Positions 15,689 through 25,315 of a stretch of 64,000 nt of DNA are shown here, piece after piece. The first letter of the stretch is position 1. The number at the start of each line of letters is the position of its first letter. The translations under genes and the position numbers were made by a program. Origin of the DNA: Pseudoduganella plicata. GTDB lineage: Bacteria; Pseudomonadota; Gammaproteobacteria; Burkholderiales; Burkholderiaceae_D. The notes under the pieces are model-generated. The model saw only the letters and a list, made by a program, of their open reading frames with translations, did not search any database and was not told where the DNA came from. The stretch lies in contig NZ_CP038026.1 in NCBI RefSeq assembly GCF_004421005.1, positions 4,154,001 to 4,218,000 on the forward strand, given 5' to 3'.

Positions 15689-17326
15689 ATGGAACGACGT
15701 GCATTTCTCAATCTCGGCGGCGCAGCGCTGGGCACCATGCTGTTGCCACCCTTCGGCAGGGCCATCGCGGCCGAAGAGCTGGTTCGGCCCGTGGAAACGA
15801 AGTTCAAGAAAATGCTGGCCGATACGGCGCTGACGGCGGCCACGCAGGCGGGCGCCAGCTATTGCGACGTGCGCGTGGGCCGCTACCTGAACCAGTTCAT
15901 CACGACGCGCGACCTGAATATCGAGAATGTCACGAACACGGAATCGGCCGGTGTCGGCGTGCGCGTCATCGCGGGCGGCGCCTACGGTTTCGCCGCGACC
16001 AACGACATGACGCCCGACGGCGTGGCTGGCGCTGCGCGCCAGGCCGTCGCCATTGCCCGCGCCAATGCCAAACTGCAGACCGAACCGGTGCAGCTTGCAC
16101 CAACACCGGGCGTCGGCGAGGTCGCATGGGCCACGCCGTTCAAGAAGGACTGGCGCACGGTGCCGATCAAGGAGAAAGCCGAGCTGCTGATCGCCGGGAA
16201 CAAGGCCGGCATGGAGGCAGGCGCTTCGTTCATGCAATCGCTGCTGTTCCAGGTGAACCAGCAGAAGTACTTTGCCTCGACCGACGGTTCTTACATCGAC
16301 CAGGACCTGCACCGCCTGTGGGTGCCGTTCTTCGCCACGGCCGTGGACAAGACGAGCGGCAAGTTCCGTTCGCGTTCGGGCCTGTCCACGCCGGTCGGCA
16401 TGGGCTACGAATACCTGGACGGCCGCAAGGAAGACAAATTCCAGGCCGCCGGCGGCGTCACCACGCTGTACCGCAATTCGTATGACCTGATCGAGGATGC
16501 GCGCGCCGCCGGCAAACAGGCCAAGCAGAAGCTGACGGCCAAATCCGTCCAGCCGGGCAAGTACGACCTGGTGCTGTCGCCCGAACACCTATGGCTGACG
16601 ATTCACGAATCCGTCGGCCACCCGACGGAGCTGGACCGCGTGCTGGGCTACGAGGCCAACTTCGCCGGCACCAGCTTCGCCACGCTGGACAAATGGCAGT
16701 CGAAGAAATTCAAGTACGGTGCCGACATCGTCAACATCGTGGCCGACAAGACGACGCCTGGCTCGCTGGGCGCGGTCGGCTACGACGACGAAGGCGTCAA
16801 GTGCAAGCGCTGGGACATCATCAAGGACGGCGTGCTGGTGAACTACCAGGCCACGCGCGACCAGGCCCACATCATCGGCGAGAAGGAATCGCACGGCTGC
16901 TCGTACGCGGACAGCTGGAGCAGCGTGCAGTTCCAGCGCATGCCGAATGTCTCGCTCCAGGCGGGCAAGAAGCAGCTGACGCCCGACCAGATGATCAAGG
17001 ACGTCAAGAAGGGCATCTATATCGTCGGCGACGGTTCGTTCTCGATCGACCAGCAGCGCTATAACTTCCAGTTCGGCGGCCAGCTGTTCTACGAAATCAA
17101 GGATGGCAAGATCACGCAGCCGCTGGAAGACGTGGCCTACCAGGCCAACACGCAGGAGTTCTGGAACGCGTGCACGGCACTGTGCGATGAGCGCGACTGG
17201 CGCATGGGCGGCTCGTTCTTCGACGGCAAAGGCCAGCCGAGCCAGTCTAGCATCGTCTCGCATGGCGCCTCGACGGCACGCTTCAACGGCATCAACGTGA
17301 TCAACACCGCCCGCAAGATCGGCTGA
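15689..17326 (+). CDS. TldD-like metallopeptidase with twin-arginine signal, copy 1
   Basis: A 545-residue TldD/PmbA family protein. The metal motif HESVGH (HExxxH) is at residues 306-311. A conserved C-terminal cysteine in the LCDERDWRMGG block is a candidate fourth ligand. E. coli TldD is about 480 residues; the extra length is partly an N-terminal signal: ERRAFLNLGGAALGTMLLPP then FGRAIAAEE, a twin-arginine type leader. TldD with TldE forms a peptidase that trims unfolded or modified peptides such as microcin precursors and CcdA. The ATG at 15689 follows TTGGAG. First gene of a ten-gene rightward cluster. Confidence 0.9.
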   Translation: MERRAFLNLGGAALGTMLLPPFGRAIAAEELVRPVETKFKKMLADTALTAATQAGASYCDVRVGRYLNQFITTRDLNIENVTNTESAGVGVRVIAGGAYGFAATNDMTPDGVAGAARQAVAIARANAKLQTEPVQLAPTPGVGEVAWATPFKKDWRTVPIKEKAELLIAGNKAGMEAGASFMQSLLFQVNQQKYFASTDGSYIDQDLHRLWVPFFATAVDKTSGKFRSRSGLSTPVGMGYEYLDGRKEDKFQAAGGVTTLYRNSYDLIEDARAAGKQAKQKLTAKSVQPGKYDLVLSPEHLWLTIHESVGHPTELDRVLGYEANFAGTSFATLDKWQSKKFKYGADIVNIVADKTTPGSLGAVGYDDEGVKCKRWDIIKDGVLVNYQATRDQAHIIGEKESHGCSYADSWSSVQFQRMPNVSLQAGKKQLTPDQMIKDVKKGIYIVGDGSFSIDQQRYNFQFGGQLFYEIKDGKITQPLEDVAYQANTQEFWNACTALCDERDWRMGGSFFDGKGQPSQSSIVSHGASTARFNGINVINTARKIG

Positions 17327-17342
17327 TAAGAGGGACTACCAG

Positions 17343-18680
17343 ATGAAGATGTTGAACCAGGACGATACCAAACGCATCACCGACAAGGTGCTTTCCCTCT
17401 CCAAGGCCGACGAATGCACCGTCACGATCAAGGGCGGGCGCACCGGCAATATCCGCTATGCCCGCAACGCCGTCTCCACGGCGGGCCTTGTCGAGAACAC
17501 GGAAATCGCGATCTCCGTCGCCTTCGGCAAGAAGCAGGGCACCGCCAGCGTCAACGAGTTTGACGACAAGTCGCTGGAAAAGGCCGTGCGCCGGGCCGAG
17601 GACCTGGCGCGCCTGGCACCGGAAAATCCTGAATTCATGCCGACGCCTGCCGCCGTCGCATTCAAGAGCTCATCGACGTTCAGCGCGAAGACCGACGCAA
17701 TCGACCCGGAATTTCGCGCCCAGGTGGCGGCCTACAGCATCGAGGCCTGCCGCAAGAACAAACTCGTCGCAGCCGGCTTCTTCACCGACGAAAGCGGATT
17801 CGAGACGATCGCCAATTCGCGCGGCGTATTCGGCCACCAGCAGCGCACCAACGTCGACTTCACTTGCACCGTACGCACGGAAGACGGCCGCGGGTCGGGC
17901 TGGGTGCGCCGCGATGCGAACGACGTGAGCAAGTTCGACGCCCGCGCCGCATCGGACGTCGCAATCGAAAAAGCCCTGCGCTCGGTGGAAGCGAAAGCGC
18001 TGGAGCCAGGCCGCTATACGGTCATCCTGGAACCGGCCGCAACCTCCGACCTGATGGCGTACATGTTCAACAGCTTCGACGCCCGCAGCGCAGATGAAGG
18101 CCGCAGCTTCCTGGCGAAGCAGGGCGGCCGGAATCGGCTGGGCGACAAGCTGTTCGACGAGCAGGTCAACGTCTGGGCCGACCCGTGGCACCCGGACGTG
18201 CCCGTGCTGCCGTGGGACGCCGAGACGATGCTGGCGCGCGAGAAGATGGACCTGATCAAAAACGGCAAGATCGCCGCGCTGAACTACTCGCCGTTCTGGG
18301 CGAAGAAGCAGGGCGCCCGCGCCGTGGGCGCACCGGGTAACATCGTCATGGCCGGCGGCAGCAAGTCCACCGCGGAACTGATCGCCAGCACGAAAAAGGG
18401 TGTGCTGGTGACCCGCACCTGGTATATCCGCATGGTCGATCCGCAATCGGTGCTGCTGACTGGCCTGACGCGCGACGGCACGTTCTACATCGAGAACGGC
18501 AAGATCAAGCATCCGATCAAGAACTTCCGCTTCAACGAAAGCCCCGTCACGATGCTGAACAATATCGACGAGCTGGGACGTCCGGAAATCCTGGCCGGCG
18601 ACGAAAGCCAGTTCCAGCTCCTGATCCCGGCGATGCGGGTGCGGGACTTCAACTTCACGTCCCTCTCCGACGCCGTGTGA
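17343..18680 (+). CDS. TldE/PmbA-like partner subunit, copy 1
   Basis: A 445-residue TldD/PmbA family protein without the HExxxH motif, as expected of the non-catalytic TldE (PmbA) subunit. It begins at once with the mature fold (KMLNQDDTKRITDKVLSLSK) and has no signal peptide, although its TldD partner does. It ends in RVRDFNFTSLSDAV, the same as copy 2. It starts 17 bases after TldD copy 1. The likely role is to pair with that TldD and shape the protease chamber. A hairpin repeat begins just after its stop. Confidence 0.88.
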   Translation: MKMLNQDDTKRITDKVLSLSKADECTVTIKGGRTGNIRYARNAVSTAGLVENTEIAISVAFGKKQGTASVNEFDDKSLEKAVRRAEDLARLAPENPEFMPTPAAVAFKSSSTFSAKTDAIDPEFRAQVAAYSIEACRKNKLVAAGFFTDESGFETIANSRGVFGHQQRTNVDFTCTVRTEDGRGSGWVRRDANDVSKFDARAASDVAIEKALRSVEAKALEPGRYTVILEPAATSDLMAYMFNSFDARSADEGRSFLAKQGGRNRLGDKLFDEQVNVWADPWHPDVPVLPWDAETMLAREKMDLIKNGKIAALNYSPFWAKKQGARAVGAPGNIVMAGGSKSTAELIASTKKGVLVTRTWYIRMVDPQSVLLTGLTRDGTFYIENGKIKHPIKNFRFNESPVTMLNNIDELGRPEILAGDESQFQLLIPAMRVRDFNFTSLSDAV

Positions 18681-18727
18681 GGCACTGGGGACGGGCACCG
18701 CAGTCCGGTGCCTTTCCCCGACGTTAG
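18681..18727. repeat. Gene-end hairpin repeat, copy B
   Basis: An imperfect inverted repeat: GGGGACGGGCACCG pairs with CGGTGCCTTTCCCC around a short loop, followed by GACGTT. The GGTGCCT..CCCCGACGTT right half matches the copy at 28,976. It lies directly after the TGA of TldE copy 1 and inside the TldD/E operon, so it may reduce downstream transcript or stabilise the upstream part. Confidence 0.75.
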
Positions 18728-18787
18728 CCACCAACCCGGATCAAAGACGTTAAAGCAGCAAACCAGGCAACAGCAACAGGAGCAACA

Positions 18788-20425
18788 GTGGAACGACGTA
18801 CCTTCCTGAAAGTGGGCGCAGCAGCCGGTGGCACGCTGCTCGTCCCCGTCTTCGGCAACGCCATCGCGGCAGAAGAGCTGATGAACCCCATGGCCGTGCA
18901 GTTCAAGAAATCGCTGGCCGATGCCGCGATGAACGCGGCCACCAAGGCCGGCGCGTCGTATTGCGACGTGCGCATCGGCCGTTACCTGAACCAGTTCATC
19001 ACGACGCGCGACGTCAACGTCGAGAACATCGTCAATACGGAATCGTCCGGCGTGGGCGTGCGCGTGCTGGCCAATGGCGCGTACGGCTTTGTGGCGACCA
19101 ATGTGATGACGCCGGACGCAGTGGCCGATGCCGCCCGCCAGGCCGTGGCGATCGCCCGCGCCAACGCGCGGCTGCAGAGCGAGCCGGTGCAGCTGGCGCC
19201 CGTCAAGGGCGTCGGCGAAGTCGCATGGGCCACGCCGTTCACGAAGGACTGGCGCACGGTGCCGGTCAAGGAGAAGGCCGAGATGCTGATCGCCGCCAAC
19301 AAGGCGGGCCTGGCGGCGGGCGCCACGTTCATGACGTCGATGCTGTTCCAGGTCAACCAGCAAAAGTATTTTGCATCGACGGACGGCTCGTACATCGACC
19401 AGGACGTGCACCGTCTGTGGTCGCCGTTTACCGCCACGGCCGTGGACAAGGCCAGCGGCAAGTTCCGCACGCGCGACGGCCTGTCGTCGCCGGCCGGCAT
19501 GGGCTATGAGTTCTTCGACGCGCAGCCGCGCCACAAGGTGCGCGCCGCCGGCGGCGTCACCACGCTGTACCACGGTGCCTACGACATCGTCGAGGATGCG
19601 AAAGCCGCGGGCCGCCAGGCGCGCGAGAAGCTGACGGCGAAGAGCGTCGAGCCGGGCAAGTACGATCTGGTGCTCTCGCCCGAACACCTGTTCCTGACGA
19701 TCCACGAATCCGTCGGCCACGCCACGGAGCTCGACCGGGTGCTGGGCTACGAGGCCAATTACGCCGGCACCAGCTTTGCCACGCTGGACAAATGGCAGTC
19801 GAAAAAATTCAAGTATGGTTCCGATATCGTCAATTTCGTGGCCGACCGCACCACGCCGGGCTCGCTGGGCGCCGTCGGCTACGATGATGAAGGCGTGCCA
19901 GGCAAGCGCTGGGACATCATCAAAAATGGCGTGCTGGTGAACTATCAGGCCACGCGCGACCAGGCCCACATCATCGGCGAGAAGGAGTCGCACGGCTGCT
20001 CGTTTGCCGACAGCTGGAGCAGCGTGCAGTTCCAGCGCATGCCCAACGTGTCGCTTGCCGCTGGCGCGAACAAGCTGACGCCGGACGAACTGGTGAAAGA
20101 TGTCAAAAAAGGCATCTATATCCTTGGCCGCGGCTCTTACTCCATCGACCAGCAGCGCTACAACTTCCAGTTCGGCGGCCAGCTTTTCTATGAAATCAAG
20201 GATGGGAAGATCACGCAGCAGCTGGGCGACGTGGCCTACCAGGCCAATACGCAGGAATTCTGGAACGCCTGCACGGCCATGTGCGACGAGCGCGACTGGC
20301 GCATGGGCGGCTCCTTCTTCGATGGCAAGGGCCAGCCGAGCCAGATCAGCGCCGTGTCGCATGGATCGAGCACGACGCGCTTCAACGGCATCAACGTGAT
20401 CAACACGGCGCGCAAGATCGCCTGA
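18788..20425 (+). CDS. TldD-like metallopeptidase with twin-arginine signal, copy 2
   Basis: A 545-residue paralogue, collinear with copy 1 over its whole length. HESVGH is again at 306-311. The signal ERRTFLKVGAAAGGTLLVPV matches the Tat consensus RRxFLK even better than copy 1. The start codon is GTG, placed by homology to copy 1 and by the signal peptide; an AACAGGAG motif lies upstream. The duplication of the whole TldD-TldE pair suggests two related but distinct substrates or a dosage effect (inference). Confidence 0.9.
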   Translation: MERRTFLKVGAAAGGTLLVPVFGNAIAAEELMNPMAVQFKKSLADAAMNAATKAGASYCDVRIGRYLNQFITTRDVNVENIVNTESSGVGVRVLANGAYGFVATNVMTPDAVADAARQAVAIARANARLQSEPVQLAPVKGVGEVAWATPFTKDWRTVPVKEKAEMLIAANKAGLAAGATFMTSMLFQVNQQKYFASTDGSYIDQDVHRLWSPFTATAVDKASGKFRTRDGLSSPAGMGYEFFDAQPRHKVRAAGGVTTLYHGAYDIVEDAKAAGRQAREKLTAKSVEPGKYDLVLSPEHLFLTIHESVGHATELDRVLGYEANYAGTSFATLDKWQSKKFKYGSDIVNFVADRTTPGSLGAVGYDDEGVPGKRWDIIKNGVLVNYQATRDQAHIIGEKESHGCSFADSWSSVQFQRMPNVSLAAGANKLTPDELVKDVKKGIYILGRGSYSIDQQRYNFQFGGQLFYEIKDGKITQQLGDVAYQANTQEFWNACTAMCDERDWRMGGSFFDGKGQPSQISAVSHGSSTTRFNGINVINTARKIA

Positions 20426-20442
20426 CCCCACAAGAAAACGTC

Positions 20443-21780
20443 ATGAAATTACTGAACCAGGATGAAGCAAAGCGCATCAGCGCCAAGGTGATGGCGCTGA
20501 CGAAAGCCGACGAATGCCGCGTGTCGATCTCCGGCTCGCGCAAGGGCAATGTGCGCTATGCGCGCAACAGCGTCTCGACGGCGGGGCTGGTGGAGGACAC
20601 GCAGCTGTCCGTCTCCGTCGCCTTCGGCAAGCGCCAGGGCACGGCGCAGATCAACGAGTTCGACGACAAGTCGCTGGAAAAGGCCGTGCGCCGCGCCGAG
20701 GAAGTGGCGCGTCTGGCACCGGAAAACCCGGAGTTCATGCCGGCCGTCGGCAAACAGGAATTCCGCGCCACGCCAACCTACAACAAGAACGCCGATGCCT
20801 TCAGCCCCGAATACCGGGCCGAAATGGCGTTCCAGAGCATTGACGCGGCACGCAAGAAGGGCCTTGTCGCCGCCGGCTTCTTCTCAGACAGCACGGGCTT
20901 CGAATGCATCGCCAACTCGAATGGCGTGTTCGGCTACCAGGAACTGGCCAGCCTGAATTTCACCGTGACGACGCGCACGGAAGACGGCCGGGGCTCGGGC
21001 TGGGTCAACCGCGCGGCCTACGACCCGAAAAGCTTCGATGCCCGCGCCGCTTCCGAGATCGCCATCGAGAAGGCGCTGCGTTCCGTCGAGGCCAAGGCGC
21101 TGGAGCCGGGCCGCTACACAGTGGTGCTGGAGCCGTCGGCATCGTCCGATATGCTCAACTTCATGTTTGGCGCGTTCGATGCCCGCCAGGCCGACGAAGG
21201 CCGCAGCTTCCTGGCGAAGAAGGGCGGTGGCAACCGCCTGGGCGACCGGCTGTTCGACGAGAAGGTCAACGTCTGGGCCGACCCGTGGGACGCCAACGCG
21301 CCCGTGCTGCCGTGGGAACAGCAGTCGATGATGGCACGCCGGAAAACGGACCTGATCAAAAATGGCCAGGTGGCGTCGCTCGACTACGACCGCTACTGGG
21401 CGCAGAAGTCCGGCAAGCCGGCCAGCGCCGATCACGGCAACATCATCATGGCCGGCGGCAGCAAGTCCACCGAACAGCTGATCGCGGAAACCAGGAAGGG
21501 CATCCTCGTCACGCGCACGTGGTATATCCGCATGGTCGATCCGCAGTCGGTGCTGCTGACCGGGTTGACGCGCGACGGCACGTTCTACATCGAGAACGGC
21601 AAGATCCGCCACCCGATCAAGAACTTCCGCTTCAATGAGAGCCCTGTCGTCATGCTGAACAATATCGACGAGCTGGGCAAACCGATGCTGATCGGCGACG
21701 CGAATTCGCGCTTCCGCATGATGATTCCGGCGATGCGCGTGCGCGACTTCAACTTCACGTCGCTGTCGGACGCCGTCTGA
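20443..21780 (+). CDS. TldE/PmbA-like partner subunit, copy 2
   Basis: A 445-residue paralogue of copy 1 with the same length and the same start (KLLNQDEAKRISAKVMALTK) and end (FNFTSLSDAV). No HExxxH and no signal peptide. It begins 17 bases after TldD copy 2, the same spacing as in the first pair, which supports duplication of the pair as a unit. A longer in-frame extension upstream lies inside the TldD gene and is rejected. Confidence 0.88.
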   Translation: MKLLNQDEAKRISAKVMALTKADECRVSISGSRKGNVRYARNSVSTAGLVEDTQLSVSVAFGKRQGTAQINEFDDKSLEKAVRRAEEVARLAPENPEFMPAVGKQEFRATPTYNKNADAFSPEYRAEMAFQSIDAARKKGLVAAGFFSDSTGFECIANSNGVFGYQELASLNFTVTTRTEDGRGSGWVNRAAYDPKSFDARAASEIAIEKALRSVEAKALEPGRYTVVLEPSASSDMLNFMFGAFDARQADEGRSFLAKKGGGNRLGDRLFDEKVNVWADPWDANAPVLPWEQQSMMARRKTDLIKNGQVASLDYDRYWAQKSGKPASADHGNIIMAGGSKSTEQLIAETRKGILVTRTWYIRMVDPQSVLLTGLTRDGTFYIENGKIRHPIKNFRFNESPVVMLNNIDELGKPMLIGDANSRFRMMIPAMRVRDFNFTSLSDAV

Positions 21781-21796
21781 CGCGCGGGAGCACGGC

Positions 21797-22414
21797 TTGG
21801 CATACGATTTCTATTTCACGCGCCTGACCTACGAGTCGGGCGACTGGGATGTGGATATCCGCATGCCAAGCAATGTGCTGAACTCCCTCGTCGAGTACAC
21901 GACGTTGAAAGTCGATACGACGGAGCGGATCGTCGCGTTATCCGACCCGAAGATGCTGGAGGCGCCGTTCTGCTACCTGGCCGGCCACAAGCTGGTGCAG
22001 TTCACGGACGCGGAACGCAAGAACTTCGAGCGCTACGTGAAGGGTGGCGGTTTTGTCTTTGTCGACGACTGCAACCACGATATCGACGGGCTCTTTGCGA
22101 AATCGTTCGAGGCGGAGATGGCGCGCATCTTCGGCGCGAAAGCCCTGCACAGGATTCCCAACACGCATCCGCTGTATTCGTGCTTCTTCCGTTTCGACGG
22201 GCCGCCCAACACGGGGATGGAGCTCAATGGCTGGGGCGACGACCTGGTGCACGAGTACCTGCAGGCGATCGAGGTGAAGGGCCGCATCGGAGTCTTGTAC
22301 AGCAACAAGGACTACGGCTGCGAGTGGGACTACGACTTCCGCAACAAGCGCTGGCTGGCGGTCGATAACACGCGGTTTGCGGTGAACATCATTCAGTACG
22401 CATTGGGAGCATGA
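21797..22414 (+). CDS. DUF4159 domain protein
   Basis: A 205-residue protein matching DUF4159: FVFVDDCNHDIDGLF and a GWGDDLVHEYLQAIEVKGRI-type core of a flavodoxin/GATase-like fold. In many bacteria this domain is fused to, or beside, BatA-type membrane proteins and MoxR ATPases, and here it leads that set. The start is TTG at 21797, with GGGAGC upstream. It has no signal or membrane segment, so a cytoplasmic location is expected. No enzymatic role is known. Confidence 0.85.
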   Translation: MAYDFYFTRLTYESGDWDVDIRMPSNVLNSLVEYTTLKVDTTERIVALSDPKMLEAPFCYLAGHKLVQFTDAERKNFERYVKGGGFVFVDDCNHDIDGLFAKSFEAEMARIFGAKALHRIPNTHPLYSCFFRFDGPPNTGMELNGWGDDLVHEYLQAIEVKGRIGVLYSNKDYGCEWDYDFRNKRWLAVDNTRFAVNIIQYALGA

Positions 22415-22418
22415 GGGA

Positions 22419-23426
<1,008 letters not shown>

Positions 23427-23432
23427 GTACCG

Positions 23433-24329
23433 ATGCTGCAAACGCCCGCGTTGCTGGCGCACGCCGCCAATCTCGACCTCGTGATCCGCCACGTGCTGGC
23501 GGGACTCGGCCATGGCATTCACGCCGGCCGCGAACGGGGTGCGGGCGTCGAGTTTTCCGAGTACCGTGCCTACGCGCCGGGCGACGAATGGCGCCGTGTC
23601 GACTGGAAGCTGCTGGCGCGGGCCGACCGATACTATGTGCGCGAGGCGGAGCGCGACAGCCACGTGGCCGCCTGGCTGTGGCTCGATGCCAGCGCCTCGA
23701 TGGCGGAACCCAGCTACCAGATCAAGGGACTGGATAAATTGTGGACGGCACGCACGGCGCTGGCCTGCGTTGCCGCGATTGCGCAGCGTCAGGGCGACGC
23801 GTTCGGGCTGGTGGTCTGCGGCGACGGCCGGGCGGAGGTCACGCCCGCCGCGCGCGGTCCACGCCAGTTGCAGCGCGTGCTGGCTGCGTTGGCGCGTACC
23901 TCCGCCAGTGGCGGCCTGCCCGATGCGACGGCGCTGAAGACGGCGCTGCGCATTGCCGCCGCGCCGGCCATCGTGTTTGCCGCCACCGATTGCCTGGACT
24001 GGCCGTCGCCGCTGTCCGAGGCGCTGCAACGGTTGCGGCACCTGCGCCACGACGTGCGCGTGCTGGCGCTGCGCACCCAGGCCGAAGTGGACGGCAGTTT
24101 CCCGTCCGGTGTGGCTTACCGCGAGCGCGAAGGCGCGGCGACCTTGCATCGGTTGCTGGCTACGGACCGTGAAACCTACCGCGACAGCGCCTACGCCCAT
24201 TTCGCCGGCGTGGCGGCGCATTGCCGCCAGCACGACATCGCGCTGACCGAAGCGCGCATCGAGCAGCCGCTGGAAGCCGTGTTGCGTTCCTGGCTGCGGC
24301 CGCCGTCCGCGCGGGGAGCACGTCGATGA
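23433..24329 (+). CDS. DUF58 domain protein
   Basis: A 298-residue protein with the DUF58 signature GAGVEFSEYRAYAPGDEWRR followed by VDWKLLARADRYYV, and a degenerate VWA-like core (WLWLDASASM, resembling the DxSxS metal-binding motif). DUF58 proteins are standard partners of MoxR ATPases. No membrane segment is obvious. Its stop overlaps the start of the next gene (ATGA), indicating translational coupling. Confidence 0.9.
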   Translation: MLQTPALLAHAANLDLVIRHVLAGLGHGIHAGRERGAGVEFSEYRAYAPGDEWRRVDWKLLARADRYYVREAERDSHVAAWLWLDASASMAEPSYQIKGLDKLWTARTALACVAAIAQRQGDAFGLVVCGDGRAEVTPAARGPRQLQRVLAALARTSASGGLPDATALKTALRIAAAPAIVFAATDCLDWPSPLSEALQRLRHLRHDVRVLALRTQAEVDGSFPSGVAYREREGAATLHRLLATDRETYRDSAYAHFAGVAAHCRQHDIALTEARIEQPLEAVLRSWLRPPSARGARR

Positions 24330-25315
24330 CCAGCCTGCAGCCATGGTGGTGGGCCGCGTTGCCCGTGCTGCTGTTGCCGCTGTGGTGGCACCGGCAGAAG
24401 CGCCAGCGCACGGCGGCCGAGCTGCTGGCAACGGCGCGCTTCCTGCCGTCGTCCGCGCCGCAGCAGCGCCGCATCTGGCGCTGGACCGATGTGCTGCTGC
24501 TGATTGTCCGTCTGGCGCTGCTGGTGGCGCTGATTGCGTGGCTGGCAGTGACAGTCTTCCCGTGGCGCGGCAATACGGTGCTCGTAGCTACCGGGCTGGA
24601 CCCGGCCTGGGTGGAACGGCAGATTGCATCGGCGCGCATGCAGGATGCCACCCGGATCGCGCTGCCGCCGCGCGTGCTGGACTGGCTGCACCGGAACGAA
24701 CATGCATGGCGTGACGACGCCCGCATCCTTGTGCTGGCACGCTCGGGCGACGTGCCGATGCCGGCGCATCCGCCGCAGTTCGATCGCGGCATCACCTTCC
24801 GGCTGGCGCCAGCCGCGCCACCGCCGCCGCGCGTGCATCACGTCGTCCTTGCGACGGAAGACGCGCGCTGGCAGGCGCTGTTCGCCGCCTTCGGCGCGGC
24901 GGGTGAACGGTACGAGATCGCCACGGCACCCACGGCGCAAACTGAATTGATCGTCTGGGACCGGCCCGGGGCGCCGCCCGCAGGCTGGAAGGCGCCGCAC
25001 TGGTGGCGCAGCGGCGGCATCGGCAAGCAAGTGCGGGCGGCGGGACTTCAGCTGACGTATGCCGACACGCCGCAAGGCCGCAACTGGTCGGGCATGCCAT
25101 GGCCGCCCGCCAGCGCCGCCGATGCGGCCTCGCTGCACGAGGCGTGGCAGGCGCTGGCAGTGGCGCCATTGCCGTATCCGTTGCCGGCATTGGAGACGAC
25201 GCCGGCACACGCCTCTTCCGCTGCTGCCGACGGTACGCGCGCGCCCTGGTGGCCCTGGCTGCTGCTGGGTTTATTCATCCTCGAACGCCTGCTTGCCCAT
25301 GCACGCCGAACCTGA
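24326..25315 (+). CDS. BatA-like membrane protein
   Basis: A 329-residue protein with the N-terminal BatA pattern: a first helix (LQPWWWAALPVLLLPLWWH), a charged linker with RTAAELLATARFLP, and a second helix (about residues 52-75), then a soluble domain and a C-terminal helix (WWPWLLLGLFILERLLAH). It is the probable membrane anchor of the MoxR/DUF58 module. It overlaps DUF58 by four bases and the DUF4175 gene by 17 bases. Confidence 0.8.
   Translation: MTSLQPWWWAALPVLLLPLWWHRQKRQRTAAELLATARFLPSSAPQQRRIWRWTDVLLLIVRLALLVALIAWLAVTVFPWRGNTVLVATGLDPAWVERQIASARMQDATRIALPPRVLDWLHRNEHAWRDDARILVLARSGDVPMPAHPPQFDRGITFRLAPAAPPPPRVHHVVLATEDARWQALFAAFGAAGERYEIATAPTAQTELIVWDRPGAPPAGWKAPHWWRSGGIGKQVRAAGLQLTYADTPQGRNWSGMPWPPASAADAASLHEAWQALAVAPLPYPLPALETTPAHASSAAADGTRAPWWPWLLLGLFILERLLAHARRT

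Noticed and set aside
18485..20431. Antisense frame across TldD copy 2
   Set aside because: Similar frame appears antisense to TldD copy 1 simply because the sense genes are paralogues; no independent evidence of coding.
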